Assembly: GCA_031267825.1 (NCBI GenBank)
Contig: JAIRYJ010000005.1
Location: 27,222 to 91,221 of the forward strand
Direction: 5' to 3'
DNA: 64,000 nucleotides
From: Bifidobacteriaceae bacterium
GTDB taxonomy: Bacteria; Actinomycetota; Actinomycetes; Actinomycetales; WQXJ01
Numbering within the stretch: position 1 is the stretch's first letter; every line of letters starts with the position of its first letter. Position numbers and translations under genes: made by a program. Below are positions 17,605 through 27,013 of the stretch, in pieces. The notes under the pieces were generated by a model. That model saw only the letters and a list, made by a program, of their open reading frames with translations. It did no database searches and had not been told where the DNA came from.

Positions 17605-19491
17605 TCAACGCTCTTCCGGGGTGGATTCTTCGGCCCGGATATCGAGTTGGCCGATTCCCACCCGGATGTTGACTGTGAGGCGATACGGCTGGGTCGGCCC
17701 GGTCTCAACTCGTGAATCGAAGGTGGCGCGGGCACCGATCCCGGCGATGTCTTCCCAGGCGTTCTGGAAATACATCCCGTCGGGGTAGCGGCTATGGTCA
17801 TCGCTGCCGAGGAGTTCAAGGTTGCGCCCATCCCAGTACTCAGAGGTCAGGCCGTCTGGTGAGACTTGACCAATGTCAACCCGGGCGTTGATTGTTACGG
17901 GGACGTCTTGTGGCACGACCAGGTTCGCTTGGCCTGCCCCGACATACATTTCGACTGTTAGGTCACCGTCCGCTAGCAGGTTGGAATCGGTCAGGTTGGC
18001 GTAAAGATTACCCGCTGTCAGGGAAATACCGTCGCTGGCTCGAGCGGCTTGACGCGGTGTGAAGGTCGAGACTCCAACATCGACGCCAGTGTCTTGGGTC
18101 AGTGCCGTGCGGTATCCGGTCACCAGGGTGACTGGCAGTGCGGCCATGGTTAATACCAGGCCGATCGCCAGCCAGGCACCAAAGCGCCGTCCCATGACCC
18201 CAAGCAGGACCATGCCGCAGCCTAAAGCGACCAGCATGACGCCAAAGCTGAACGGTCCGAGCGACAGGCCGTTGAGCAGGTCGGTGTAGCGTCCCGTGGC
18301 GATTACGCCAGCCATCAGCATCAGCATCGCTCCGGTTAGCGCCAGGGTGACCAGCCCGCCGGGGGCTCTGACTGGCCGCAGGGCGACAGGTGGGTTGTTG
18401 TACGATGCCGTCCCCCAGGTCCCGTAACCGGGTGGGCCCGCCGGAGTGCCGGGTGGCGGAGTAGACCAGGCTTGGCCGTAGGCGCCTGGCCTGGGTGGTG
18501 GGATTGGGCGTTGGGGAGTTGGTGCGGCCGGTGAACCGTTGGGCCGGGAGGCCGGTGGTAGCGGTCCGGTTGGTGGTGGGCTCGCGCTGGCCGGGCCGCT
18601 TGGCGCGGCGGCTGCCGGTGAACTCGGTGTAGCGGTCTTGCCTGGGTCGGCCGGGCTAGAAGCTGGGTCGGCTGGGCCGCTTGGCGCGGCGGGTGCCGGG
18701 CTTGAAGCTGTGTCACCGCTGGCGCTGGCTGGTGAACTGGGTGTAGCGGTCTTGCCTGGGTCGGCCGGGCCAGAAGCTGGGTCGGCTGGGCCGCTTGGCG
18801 CGGCGGCTGCCGGGCTTGAAGCTGTGTCACCGCTGGCGCTGGCCGCCGCCTTAGGCGAAGCCGAACCTGTTGGGCTGGATGATGCCGTGGGCACCGGACC
18901 TGAAGGGGCGGCATCGGGCGGGGGAGAAGTCATGGTGGGCTCCTGAAATGGCGTAGCGGATGGATTGGGCGGTGGGGCTGGTCGCTGGCCGCGGTAAGCC
19001 GTCCAGGCCAGCAGGCCAACACCGGCTACCAGCACGGTCTCCAAAATGAGGAACCCCAACGGATGGAGAATCGCCAGCCATACCTGCATCATGACCAGAC
19101 CGAGGCAAGTGGCGATCACTCCACCCCAAAAACCGGCCGAGAGGCGGCCGTTGATCAACTCCTCAAAGTGGATCCGGCCATCGGTGGCATCAGGCAGCAG
19201 CAGCCAGGCCAGGCCATACAGCAGCAAACCGGCGCCAGAAATGAGTGTCAACACCACAAACAGTCCGCGCACCAGGATCGGATCCCAGCCGAGGCGCTGG
19301 GCCAAGCCACTGGCCACCCCGCCGAACCAGCGGTCACGGCCGCGGTAGATGCCAAGCTGGCGGATCCATCGGAAGAAAGCGGAACCGTTGGTCTTGCCGG
19401 GTGGACTGGTGGTGTTACTGGCGGCTGGTGCGCCGGGAGCGCCAGGTGCGTTAGGTGCGCCAGGTGCGCCGGGCGCGTTGGGTGATGTCAT
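17605..19491 (-). CDS. PspC-domain membrane protein with long Pro/Ala linker
   Basis: 628 aa. The PspC domain (about residues 45-110, RDRWFGGVASGLAQRLGWDP followed by a membrane helix) is followed by two more helices, a long low-complexity Ser/Pro/Ala linker (about 190-370), about four more helices and a C-terminal beta-rich domain resembling the LiaF/DUF2154 cell-wall-active-antibiotic domain. Such proteins sense envelope stress and restrain a paired kinase. The linker holds a 38-residue unit duplicated exactly in phase (nt 18617-18844). Divergent from a histidine kinase that also carries PspC, forming a LiaFSR-like module (inference). Dispersed motif at 18404, 18881 and 18909. Confidence 0.82.
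   Translation of the reverse strand: MTSPNAPGAPGAPNAPGAPGAPAASNTTSPPGKTNGSAFFRWIRQLGIYRGRDRWFGGVASGLAQRLGWDPILVRGLFVVLTLISGAGLLLYGLAWLLLPDATDGRIHFEELINGRLSAGFWGGVIATCLGLVMMQVWLAILHPLGFLILETVLVAGVGLLAWTAYRGQRPAPPPNPSATPFQEPTMTSPPPDAAPSGPVPTASSSPTGSASPKAAASASGDTASSPAAAAPSGPADPASGPADPGKTATPSSPASASGDTASSPAPAAPSGPADPASSPADPGKTATPSSPAAAAPSGPASASPPPTGPLPPASRPNGSPAAPTPQRPIPPPRPGAYGQAWSTPPPGTPAGPPGYGTWGTASYNNPPVALRPVRAPGGLVTLALTGAMLMLMAGVIATGRYTDLLNGLSLGPFSFGVMLVALGCGMVLLGVMGRRFGAWLAIGLVLTMAALPVTLVTGYRTALTQDTGVDVGVSTFTPRQAARASDGISLTAGNLYANLTDSNLLADGDLTVEMYVGAGQANLVVPQDVPVTINARVDIGQVSPDGLTSEYWDGRNLELLGSDDHSRYPDGMYFQNAWEDIAGIGARATFDSRVETGPTQPYRLTVNIRVGIGQLDIRAEESTPEER
18617..18844. repeat. Two 114-bp direct repeats inside the PspC-protein linker
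   Basis: Units start at GGTGAACT (18617 and 18731), 114 bp apart, differing at few positions. The period is 38 codons, so the frame is preserved. They encode Ala/Ser/Pro-rich linker. Confidence 0.8.
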
Positions 19492-19568
19492 GCTTCAAGC
19501 TTGAGCCGCCCGGAGCCGCCCCGCAATTGGGGAAGTCCCTGGTCTTAGGCGTCGGCCATGTGACCGGG

Positions 19569-19608
19569 CCCTGAGATGACCCTGAGTGGTCCCTGAGATG
19601 ACCCTGAG
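19569..19608. repeat. Repeated 18-mer in the PspC/kinase divergent region
   Basis: CCCTGAGATGACCCTGAG occurs at 19569-19586 and 19591-19608 (22-bp period), followed by weaker CCCTGG copies. No gene lies between 19492 and 19806. Could be tandem binding sites for the adjacent response regulator. Confidence 0.55.
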
Positions 19609-19806
19609 GTTGACCCTGGAATCATCCCTGGTTGATCGGTCCGTCCGGTGCCGCAAGAGCCCAAGAGAGTCTTGAATAACACCCTCCAGCCAGGCCGCAC
19701 GGTCTTACGCGATCGCGTGACCAGCCAAGACGCGGCAGACAAGACTAGGTGGCTTGCCTCGGGCGGTGGCTTTTCACGACGGACCCAGGCGTGGTGCAAT
19801 TGGTAC

Positions 19807-21105
19807 ATGGCACGCCCGAACCGGACCTCCCCAATGCGGCGCCCCTTGGCTGGGCGCCTGGTGGGCGGAGTGGCGGCGGGCCTAGCTGACAACCTGGGTT
19901 ACTCAGTCAAACCTGTCCGTTGGGCGTTCGTGGTTTTTGGGCTGCTTGGTCCGGGTTTGCTGTTCTACATTTGGCTCTGGCTGACGGTCCCATCAGCCGA
20001 TTCAACTGAACGGCCACCAGCTTTGGCCCGGCTGGCGCCGTATTTGACCCAGCCGTCAAGGGCACGGCCGCTCGCCCGGCTAGCGGCTGGCCTTGGCCTA
20101 TTGGGGGTGGCTGGGCTGATCGCGGCCACCGGGGCTGGCCTTGATCTGCCATTGGAATGGATCCTGCCAGGCGTGGTTCTGTTGGCGGCCGTCTGGCTGG
20201 CCTGGAGCCAGCTTGACAAGGCCGATCCAGCGGCCCCACGCGGCACCTTCTCTTGGATACGTTTAGGAGGAGCTATCGCCCTGGTGGTGTTGGCCGTCTC
20301 ACTGTTGATAACGCGCGGCAGTGACACTGTTTCAGTGGTAGCCGTTCTAGCGGCCGGTTTAGCCGTCCTAGCTGGGGTGGCGCTAGTTTTAGCGCCTTGG
20401 GGTCTGCGTCTACTGGCGGCTCTGGGTGATCAACGGGCCGCCACCGCCCGCGAAGCTGAAAGGGCTGACATCGCGGCTCACTTACATGATTCTGTGCTCC
20501 AAACACTGGCTGTGATCCGGTCACAAGCCGACGATCCGGCCGCGGTGCGGCATCTAGCCCGCGCCCAGGAGCGCGAACTGCGTGAATGGCTTTACCAGGA
20601 CCGGTCCGAACCAGGTCAATCGACGGCGGCGGCCCTGCGGACCGTGGCGGGCGAGGTTGAAGACTTGACCACGGTTGAAATCGGGGTGGTTGTGGTGGGT
20701 GATCACCGACCCAATGAGGGTCTGAGTGCTTTGGTGGCGGCTACCCGTGAGGCTCTGCTAAACGCTGCCCGTCACGGGGCGGCGCCCGTTTCGCTCTATG
20801 CTGAGTTCTCACCGCGACAAGCTGAGGTTTTTGTGCGGGACCGGGGTGAAGGATTCGATTTGACTAGCGTTCCGGCTGACCGGCTGGGTGTGCGTGAGTC
20901 GATCCTGGGCCGGGTGCGGCGCCACGGCGGCCATGCCGAGATCAGGTCAGGTGGTCCCGGGCAAGGCACCGAAGTTTGCCTGCGTCTGGCTTTGACTCCG
21001 CCTGATCCCGCCCCAACCGCTGCCCAGGAGCAGGTCAGCCCAGCCAGGAAGGCCAAGCCATCAGCCGAGGAGCGGGTCAGCCCAGCTAGGAAGGACAAGC
21101 CATGA
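19807..21105 (+). CDS. Sensor histidine kinase with N-terminal PspC domain
   Basis: About 432 aa from ATG 19807. An N-terminal PspC domain (MRRPLAGRLVGGVAAGLADNLGY plus helix) is followed by four or five further membrane helices, a HisKA_3 dimerisation/phosphoacceptor segment (ERADIAAHLHDSVLQTLA, His acceptor) and a HATPase domain (EALLNAARHGAAPVSL; VRDRGEGFDL). NarL/DesK-type. The last 25 residues carry a duplicated VSPARK motif. Gene stop and response-regulator start overlap (ATGA). TGCAAT stands six bases before the ATG, which may be a leaderless -10 box. Partner of the divergent PspC protein by context. Confidence 0.88.
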   Translation: MARPNRTSPMRRPLAGRLVGGVAAGLADNLGYSVKPVRWAFVVFGLLGPGLLFYIWLWLTVPSADSTERPPALARLAPYLTQPSRARPLARLAAGLGLLGVAGLIAATGAGLDLPLEWILPGVVLLAAVWLAWSQLDKADPAAPRGTFSWIRLGGAIALVVLAVSLLITRGSDTVSVVAVLAAGLAVLAGVALVLAPWGLRLLAALGDQRAATAREAERADIAAHLHDSVLQTLAVIRSQADDPAAVRHLARAQERELREWLYQDRSEPGQSTAAALRTVAGEVEDLTTVEIGVVVVGDHRPNEGLSALVAATREALLNAARHGAAPVSLYAEFSPRQAEVFVRDRGEGFDLTSVPADRLGVRESILGRVRRHGGHAEIRSGGPGQGTEVCLRLALTPPDPAPTAAQEQVSPARKAKPSAEERVSPARKDKP

Positions 21106-21752
21106 ACCGATTGAGGGTTGTTCTAGTTGATGATCACAGCCTCTTCAGAGCCGGTGCCAAAGCTGAACTAGGCACTGACCTGGAAATCGTTGGCGAAGCC
21201 GCGACAGTCGATCAGGCCGTGCCCGTCATCTTGTCCAGTGCCCCAGATGTGGTGCTGCTTGATGTTCATCTGCCAGGTGGTCAGGGTGGCGGCGGAGCCG
21301 AAGTGGCCAGGGCGGTATTGGCGGCCAACCCGGCGATCCGTTTGCTGGCTTTATCTGTGTCTGACGCGGCGGCCGACGTGGTGGCGGTCATCCGGGCAGG
21401 CGCCAGAGGGTATGTCACCAAGTCGATCAGTCCGGCTGACCTGGCCGATGCCGTCCGGCGGGTTGCCGAAGGTGACGCCGTCTTTTCGCCCCGGTTGGCA
21501 GGTTTCGTGTTGGATGCTTTCGGTGCGGCGGCGGGCGATGTCGCCGCCGCTGACGAACTGGACCGGTTAACCGCCCGTGAGCAGGAAGTGATGCGCCTAA
21601 TCGCGCGTGGCTACGCCTACCGTGAGGTCGCCACCGAGTTGTTTATTTCCATCAAGACAGTTGAAACCCATGTCAGTGCGGTGCTGCGGAAACTTCAACT
21701 ATCGAACCGGTCAGAGCTGACACATTGGGCAGCCCGGCGCAACCTGTTGTGA
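21102..21752 (+). CDS. NarL/LuxR-family response regulator
   Basis: 216 aa. Receiver domain with VDDHSLFRAG, phosphoacceptor Asp in VVLLDVHLPGG and Lys in YVTKSIS; C-terminal LuxR HTH (LTAREQEVMRLIARGYAYREVATELFISIKTVETHVS). A Gly-rich GGQGGGGAEV extends the loop after the phosphorylation site. Overlaps the kinase gene by 4 bp and is overlapped by the MFS gene, so all three are one transcript. Confidence 0.93.
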   Translation: MNRLRVVLVDDHSLFRAGAKAELGTDLEIVGEAATVDQAVPVILSSAPDVVLLDVHLPGGQGGGGAEVARAVLAANPAIRLLALSVSDAAADVVAVIRAGARGYVTKSISPADLADAVRRVAEGDAVFSPRLAGFVLDAFGAAAGDVAAADELDRLTAREQEVMRLIARGYAYREVATELFISIKTVETHVSAVLRKLQLSNRSELTHWAARRNLL

Positions 21753-22972
21753 GCCGCCAGCCGGGCCGGTCCATGCCGCGTAACGTCTGGATTTTGTCGC
21801 TCATCGCCTTAGGTGTCGCCATCGGCTTTGGTGTGGTCAACCCGGTGTTACCTGTTTTTGCTTCTTCTTTCGCGGTTGACGAGTTCGCGGCCGGTGCTGT
21901 GGTGGCCGCGTTCGCGTTGATGAGGCTCCTATTCGCCCCGGCTGTTGGTTTCTTGACGGACCGTTTGGGGCATCGCCTGGTGTTGCTTAGCGGCATTCTG
22001 ATAGTGGCGCTGTCATCTGTTGGGGTTGGCTTGGCGCAGTCCTATCCGGCCATGCTGTTGGCGCGCGGGGCTGGCGGAGCCGGATCAGCCATGTTTTCGG
22101 TTTCGGCTATGACCGTGCTGCTGGCCTCAGTTGAGGCTGACCGCCGGGGCCGGGCATCAGCCCTCTACCAAGGCAGTTTCCTAGTTGGGGCGGTCGCCGG
22201 ACCGGCCGTTGGCGGACTGTTCGCCGCCATCTCATTGCGGGCGCCATTCTTCTTTTACGCTGGCACACTGGTGATCGCCGCCCTGGTGGCACTCAACTTG
22301 GAGGCTGTGCCTGGCCTGATCGCTGGGCCGGGCGGCCGGGCGGTGAGCCGAAAACTTGGGACGGCATCGTCCATCAAACCCCGGCCGTTAGGGGAAGTCT
22401 TGCGGGACCGGCGCTACCAAGCCGCCCTGCTGGCCGCTTTAGCCCAAGGCTGGAACACGGCTGGGGCGCGCGGTGCGCTGGTGCCTTTGTTCGTGGCGGC
22501 GGTCTTGGCGTCCAGCCCATCTCAGGCCGCGTTGTGGACCGGCTTGGCGATGTCCTTAGCGGCGGGCCTGCAAATGGCCGCGATTTGGCCTTCTGGCTGG
22601 ATTGTTGACCGCTACGGGCGGCGCGGCCCAATGGTTGGTGGTGCGCTGGTAGCGGGGATCGCGATGGTGTTCTTGCCGCATTCGCCGTCAATCGTCTGGC
22701 TGACAGCCTTGCTGATGGTCTACGCCCTGGGTGCGGCGCTGATCGGCACGGCGCCCGCCGCGGCGGTCGGAGATGCGGCCGGGCCTGGTGCGACCCGCGC
22801 GATCGCCGTTTTTTCTATGGCCGGTGATACCGGGGCGGTATTAGGTCCGCTGGTGGCGGGCTATTTGGCGGCGCAGACGTCATATACGGCGGCTTTTTCA
22901 GCTGGTGCGGGGTTGTGGTTGGCCTCGGCGGTGACGTCGTGGTTGATGCGTCCGCCGGAGGCCCGCGCCTAA
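21749..22972 (+). CDS. MFS transporter, probable drug efflux
   Basis: About 407 aa from GTG 21749, which overlaps the regulator stop (GTGA). Twelve hydrophobic segments; the motif DRLGHRLVLLSG after TM2 is the MFS signature loop, repeated as DRYGRRGPM in the second half. The central cytoplasmic loop includes an added GTASSIKP segment carrying the dispersed motif (22372-22378). Cotranscription with an envelope-stress two-component system suggests export of a membrane-active compound. Confidence 0.85.
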   Translation: MSRQPGRSMPRNVWILSLIALGVAIGFGVVNPVLPVFASSFAVDEFAAGAVVAAFALMRLLFAPAVGFLTDRLGHRLVLLSGILIVALSSVGVGLAQSYPAMLLARGAGGAGSAMFSVSAMTVLLASVEADRRGRASALYQGSFLVGAVAGPAVGGLFAAISLRAPFFFYAGTLVIAALVALNLEAVPGLIAGPGGRAVSRKLGTASSIKPRPLGEVLRDRRYQAALLAALAQGWNTAGARGALVPLFVAAVLASSPSQAALWTGLAMSLAAGLQMAAIWPSGWIVDRYGRRGPMVGGALVAGIAMVFLPHSPSIVWLTALLMVYALGAALIGTAPAAAVGDAAGPGATRAIAVFSMAGDTGAVLGPLVAGYLAAQTSYTAAFSAGAGLWLASAVTSWLMRPPEARA

Positions 22973-23023
22973 TCTGGCCGAACCCAGTTCAACAGCGGCA
23001 GACTACTTCCGGCGCGAAGTCAG

Positions 23024-23065
23024 AAAGTGGTCACAGTCGCTGTTTTAACCCCACTGTGTCCACTT
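23024..23065. repeat. Dispersed hairpin with conserved loop, copy 1
   Basis: GAAAGTGG-T-CACAGT pairs with ACTGTG-T-CCACTTC around a loop containing GCTGTTTTAACC. The same loop and layout recur at 38671-38712 with compensatory stem changes. It lies 50 bases after the MFS gene and may terminate it. Confidence 0.6.
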
Positions 23066-23187
23066 CCCGACCACCCGACCCGAACCGGCTCGGGGTGTTT
23101 CGCCCAGCACCGCGGTGGATCTGGAACCCCGGCTGACCGGTGGCGTTCGGCTTGAGTGCGAGACCCTAGTCGTAGGCTATTGGCGTT

Positions 23188-26055
23188 ATGGAACAGACCC
23201 GACCGCCTTTGATCGATTTGACCCGCCTACCTTCGCTGGCTCCGGCCTTCGGCCCGGATGATGATGTCTTGTTTGACCTCCCCGGCGAAGCTGGGGGTGG
23301 TGGCGACGGCAGCGGCGGAGCGGGTCGCGGATCTGGTGGTGGTAGCGGAAAAGGTGGTGGCGGGGGAGCGGGTCGCGGATCAGCTGGCAGTGGCGGAGCG
23401 GGCGGCCGAGTTCGCGGTCCTGGCATTGGCGACGCTGAGCGGCTGCTCGACGGCTTGAACGCTGAACAGCGGGCGGCTGTTGTTCACCGTGGCACGCCGT
23501 TGTTGATTGTGGCTGGTGCGGGTTCAGGCAAGACCCGGGTCCTGACCCGGCGGATCGCCTATCTGTTGGCCACCGGCCAAGCCCAGGCCAGCCAAATCAT
23601 GGCGATCACTTTCACCAACAAGGCGGCCGCTGAGATGCGTCTACGAGTTGAGCGGTTGGTCGGCCCCAGAGCCAGGGCGATGTGGGTCTCAACATTTCAC
23701 TCGGCTTGTGTCCGGATTCTGCGCCGCGAGGCGGAACATCTGGGTTTGAAGAAATCCTTCTCCATCTATGATGCCCAAGACTCGCTGCGGCTGATAACCC
23801 TGGTGGTGAAGGAATTGAACCTTGACCCCAAGAGGTTCCAGCCTAAGGCGATGGCTCACCGGATCTCGAACTTGAAAAACGAGCTAATTGATGCTGAGGC
23901 TTACGCTTCTGAGGTTAGTGAAGCTAACCCGCTTGAACACGCCACAGCCGATGTCTACCGGCTTTATCAAAGCCGTCTCCAAGCGGCTCACGCATTGGAC
24001 TTCGATGACCTGATTATGCGGACAGTTAGTTTGTTACAGGCTTTTCCGGGTGTCGCGGAACATTACCACCGCCGTTTCCGCCACATCCTGGTAGATGAAT
24101 ATCAGGACACTAACCAGGCCCAATATGTGCTGGTCAGGGAGCTAACCGGGGTTGGCGCCGATGCGCGCCGACCCGGCGGATTCGAACCAGCCGAGCTGAC
24201 AGTTGTCGGGGATTCGGATCAGTCGATCTACGCTTTCCGTGGCGCGACCATTAGGAACATTTCTGAGTTCGAAACGGACTATCCAGATGCGGCGACCATC
24301 ATGTTGGAACAGAACTACCGGTCAACGCAAAACATTTTGGATGCCGCCAACGCGGTAATCGCGCCTAATCAGCGCCGCCAAGAAAAAAGACTGTGGACGG
24401 CTGAAGGCGCCGGGCCTAAAGTTATCGGCTACGTGGCCGATTCAGAACATGATGAGGCCGAGTTTATCGCTGGCGAGATTGACCGCCTGACTGATGACTT
24501 TGAACTCAGACCAGGTGATGCGGCGGTCTTTTACCGCACTAACGCGCAGTCACGGGCGCTGGAAGAGGTTTTCATCCGCCGGGGTATTCCTTACCGGGTT
24601 GTCGGCGGTACGCGGTTCTATGAACGCAAAGAAATCAGGGATGCGATCGCCTACCTGCGCGCTGCCGACAACCGGGATGATTCTGTCTCAATTGGCCGTA
24701 TCTTCAACCTGCCGAAGCGCGGCCTGGGTGGGCAGGCGGCGGCCGCCATCGCGGTGTTCGCCGCTGGGCGGGGCATCTCATTTGGCGCCGCGCTGGCCTT
24801 ATCCGATCAGATTAACGGGTTGACGCCCAGGGCCCAGCGGTCGGTGGCTGAGTTCGACCGTTTACTGTCTGAACTGGCCGAAATGTCGCAACATGGGGCT
24901 GGCCCGGCTCAAATTCTGGATTTTGCCCTTGATGAGTCGGGTTACCTGGCCGAACTGCAGAGTTCCCGCGATCCGCAGGATGCCTCCCGGGTTGAGAACT
25001 TGGCCGAGCTGCACGCCGTGGCGAGCGAGTTTGAGACCAGTCAGCCGAACGGTAGTCTGGCCGACTTCCTGGAGCGGGTCTCATTGGTGGCTGATTCGGA
25101 CCAGCTACCGCTGCGGGCCGGGCAGGCCGCGTCGGCCGAGAGCGGCACGTCGAGCGACTCGGGTGGGGCGGGGGAGACTTGGGTGCCGGGTGATCCGCCG
25201 GATGATGACGGGTACGATGCCGACCGGTTTGGTGGCAGCACGCCCATCAGCGACCAGCCTGGCGAGGGCACGCCGGGCGGCGACCCGGGCGGGGCGGGGC
25301 GGCCCGCGGCGCAATCCGCTGACCAGGCCGGGCAGCCCGCGGCACCGACCGCTGACCAGGCCGGGAATGAGGCCGCCCGCCTGGGGCAGGTCACTTTGAT
25401 GACAGTCCACACCGCCAAAGGTCTGGAGTTCCCGGTCGTCTTCGTGACCGGCTTGGAAGATGGCACCTTCCCGCACCGCCGGTCAATGGGCTCCGCGGCC
25501 GAGCTAGAAGAAGAACGGCGTCTGGCGTATGTCGCGTTGACCCGCGCCCGCCAGCGGCTCTACTTGTCCCGGGCTGAGGCTCGCACCACTTTTGGCCGGG
25601 CCGAATACTACCCAGCCTCACAGTTCCTGGACGATATCCCAACCGAAGTGTTGGAGTGGCGCCGGGAGAGTGGCAGCCGGGCACAACTCCAAAGCGAAGG
25701 ATCGTCGGCCGGGTCGTGGGATTCTGGCGGTTCGTGGGGAGCCCGGTCAAACCTGTACACCCAGTCCCGGACGGCCCGCCGGGCCGGCCGGTCAGGTGGC
25801 CTCAGCCCGGCGGGAGCCGGGCAAGCCGGTAGTGGACAGGCGGGCAGTGGTCCAACCATCAACCCGATCACCCCGCGCGCGCCGCGCGACATCCCACAAT
25901 TGGCGCCCGGCGACCTGGTAACACATGATTCCTACGGCTTGGGCCAGGTCTTGACAATCGAAGGCGACCCGCCGAACCAAGTCGCCCGGATCGAGTTCCG
26001 CGCCGAAGGCGTCAAACGCATCTTGCTGCGCTTCGCCCCAGTCACCAGACTGTAA
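23188..26055 (+). CDS. pcrA: ATP-dependent DNA helicase UvrD/PcrA
   Basis: 955 aa, longer than the usual 720-800. SF1 helicase motifs: AGAGSGKTRVLTRRI (Walker A), FTNKAAAEM, VDEYQDTN (II), GDSDQSIYAFRGA (III), NYRSTQNI (IV), MTVHTAKGLEFPVVF (V), VALTRARQRLYLS (VI); the C-terminal DLVTHDSYGLGQV is the PcrA tail domain. Two additions: a poly-Gly/Arg stretch at residues 32-75 and an acidic Gly/Pro/Ala insertion at about 645-730, directly before motif V, with a repeated ADQAG unit and the dispersed motif at 25216. GGCTAT seven bases before the ATG suggests a leaderless transcript. Confidence 0.95.
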   Translation: MEQTRPPLIDLTRLPSLAPAFGPDDDVLFDLPGEAGGGGDGSGGAGRGSGGGSGKGGGGGAGRGSAGSGGAGGRVRGPGIGDAERLLDGLNAEQRAAVVHRGTPLLIVAGAGSGKTRVLTRRIAYLLATGQAQASQIMAITFTNKAAAEMRLRVERLVGPRARAMWVSTFHSACVRILRREAEHLGLKKSFSIYDAQDSLRLITLVVKELNLDPKRFQPKAMAHRISNLKNELIDAEAYASEVSEANPLEHATADVYRLYQSRLQAAHALDFDDLIMRTVSLLQAFPGVAEHYHRRFRHILVDEYQDTNQAQYVLVRELTGVGADARRPGGFEPAELTVVGDSDQSIYAFRGATIRNISEFETDYPDAATIMLEQNYRSTQNILDAANAVIAPNQRRQEKRLWTAEGAGPKVIGYVADSEHDEAEFIAGEIDRLTDDFELRPGDAAVFYRTNAQSRALEEVFIRRGIPYRVVGGTRFYERKEIRDAIAYLRAADNRDDSVSIGRIFNLPKRGLGGQAAAAIAVFAAGRGISFGAALALSDQINGLTPRAQRSVAEFDRLLSELAEMSQHGAGPAQILDFALDESGYLAELQSSRDPQDASRVENLAELHAVASEFETSQPNGSLADFLERVSLVADSDQLPLRAGQAASAESGTSSDSGGAGETWVPGDPPDDDGYDADRFGGSTPISDQPGEGTPGGDPGGAGRPAAQSADQAGQPAAPTADQAGNEAARLGQVTLMTVHTAKGLEFPVVFVTGLEDGTFPHRRSMGSAAELEEERRLAYVALTRARQRLYLSRAEARTTFGRAEYYPASQFLDDIPTEVLEWRRESGSRAQLQSEGSSAGSWDSGGSWGARSNLYTQSRTARRAGRSGGLSPAGAGQAGSGQAGSGPTINPITPRAPRDIPQLAPGDLVTHDSYGLGQVLTIEGDPPNQVARIEFRAEGVKRILLRFAPVTRL

Positions 26056-26068
26056 GACGGCCCGCCGG

Positions 26069-27013
26069 TTAGCGCGTCAACCAGTCGGCGATACCCGCCG
26101 CCAGCGCCTCAGCGTAACGCTGGCGGCCATCGGGCGAACTCATCAGGGCGGCCTCATCCGGGTTGCGCATCTCACCGAGTTCGAACATCACCACCGGTCG
26201 CTCAGACAAGGCCACGCCAGCGATATCTGAGCGCTGCGAAATCCCGTTGCGGTAGGCCGCGTTCTGAGTGAAGCCGGCCTCACCCAGGCGGGCCAGAACC
26301 GCCCGGGCCAATTCGAGCGACGGTTCACCCTGAGCCTGATTCAGCGGCGGCGCTGAAACAATCGCGAAAAAGCCCTTGACTGATCGGTTGGTGTTACCGT
26401 CACCATGAATCGAGACCATCACCTCGGCGCCGCTGTCCTGCGCGAACGTTCCGCGCTGGTCAACACAAATGATCTCACCGGCGGCATCCGACCGGGTCAG
26501 GTGAACAGTTGCCCCGTGGGCTTGGAGCAAATCGCGTAGCCGCAGAGCGACGTCATAGTTGAACTGGTGTTCCGGGTAACCCGCGTCAGTCGCCGTGCCT
26601 GAGGTTTGGCAGTCTTTGGTGCCGCCACGTCCGTCAGGTACTTGCCGCCCAGAGCCTCCACCAGCGCCATGACCCGGGTCAAGTGCCACCACCCGTCCGG
26701 TCAGGTCAGGTAGTTGAGTTTCAGGGGGCGTGGCGGTTGGGCTGTCCGATGCCGCCGGGCTGGGTTCTTTTGAAAGGCTTGGGCTAGGTGACAGGCTGGC
26801 CGGTGGGGTCGATGGCGACGGGTTTGTCCGGGTAGGAGAACCGGCCCGAAACTGAGCCGCCATTGGAACGCCAGCCGGGTGGGCGGCATCGTACAAAACT
26901 GAAGCCAAAGCGGCCGCCCCACTTGAGGTCACTAAACCGGCCAACACCAGCCAGATGATGGCCGGACGCCTTGAGCTAGTTAGGCGATGCCGCGGCGCTG
27001 GGGCTACTGCCAC
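26069..27013 (-). CDS. N-acetylmuramoyl-L-alanine amidase (Amidase_3)
   Basis: 314 aa. An N-terminal anchor or signal segment (18-40), a Pro/Ser-rich linker (55-100), then a zinc amidase domain: DPGHGA (first His), EHQFNYD (Glu ligand), SIHGDGN (second His) and the catalytic Glu in MFELGEMRN. Cleaves the stem peptide from MurNAc in the wall, most like mycobacterial Rv3717-type enzymes. GTG 27013 overlaps the stop of the YbjN-like gene. Three copies of the dispersed motif lie in it (26482, 26748, 26884), two in the variable N-terminal region. Confidence 0.88.
   Translation of the reverse strand: MAVAPAPRHRLTSSRRPAIIWLVLAGLVTSSGAAALASVLYDAAHPAGVPMAAQFRAGSPTRTNPSPSTPPASLSPSPSLSKEPSPAASDSPTATPPETQLPDLTGRVVALDPGHGAGGGSGRQVPDGRGGTKDCQTSGTATDAGYPEHQFNYDVALRLRDLLQAHGATVHLTRSDAAGEIICVDQRGTFAQDSGAEVMVSIHGDGNTNRSVKGFFAIVSAPPLNQAQGEPSLELARAVLARLGEAGFTQNAAYRNGISQRSDIAGVALSERPVVMFELGEMRNPDEAALMSSPDGRQRYAEALAAGIADWLTR

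Noticed and set aside
22980..22990. GAAC-CCA-GTTC resembling a LexA box upstream of uvrD
   Set aside because: Actinobacterial SOS boxes have a four-base spacer; here it is three, and the site is about 200 bases from the start.
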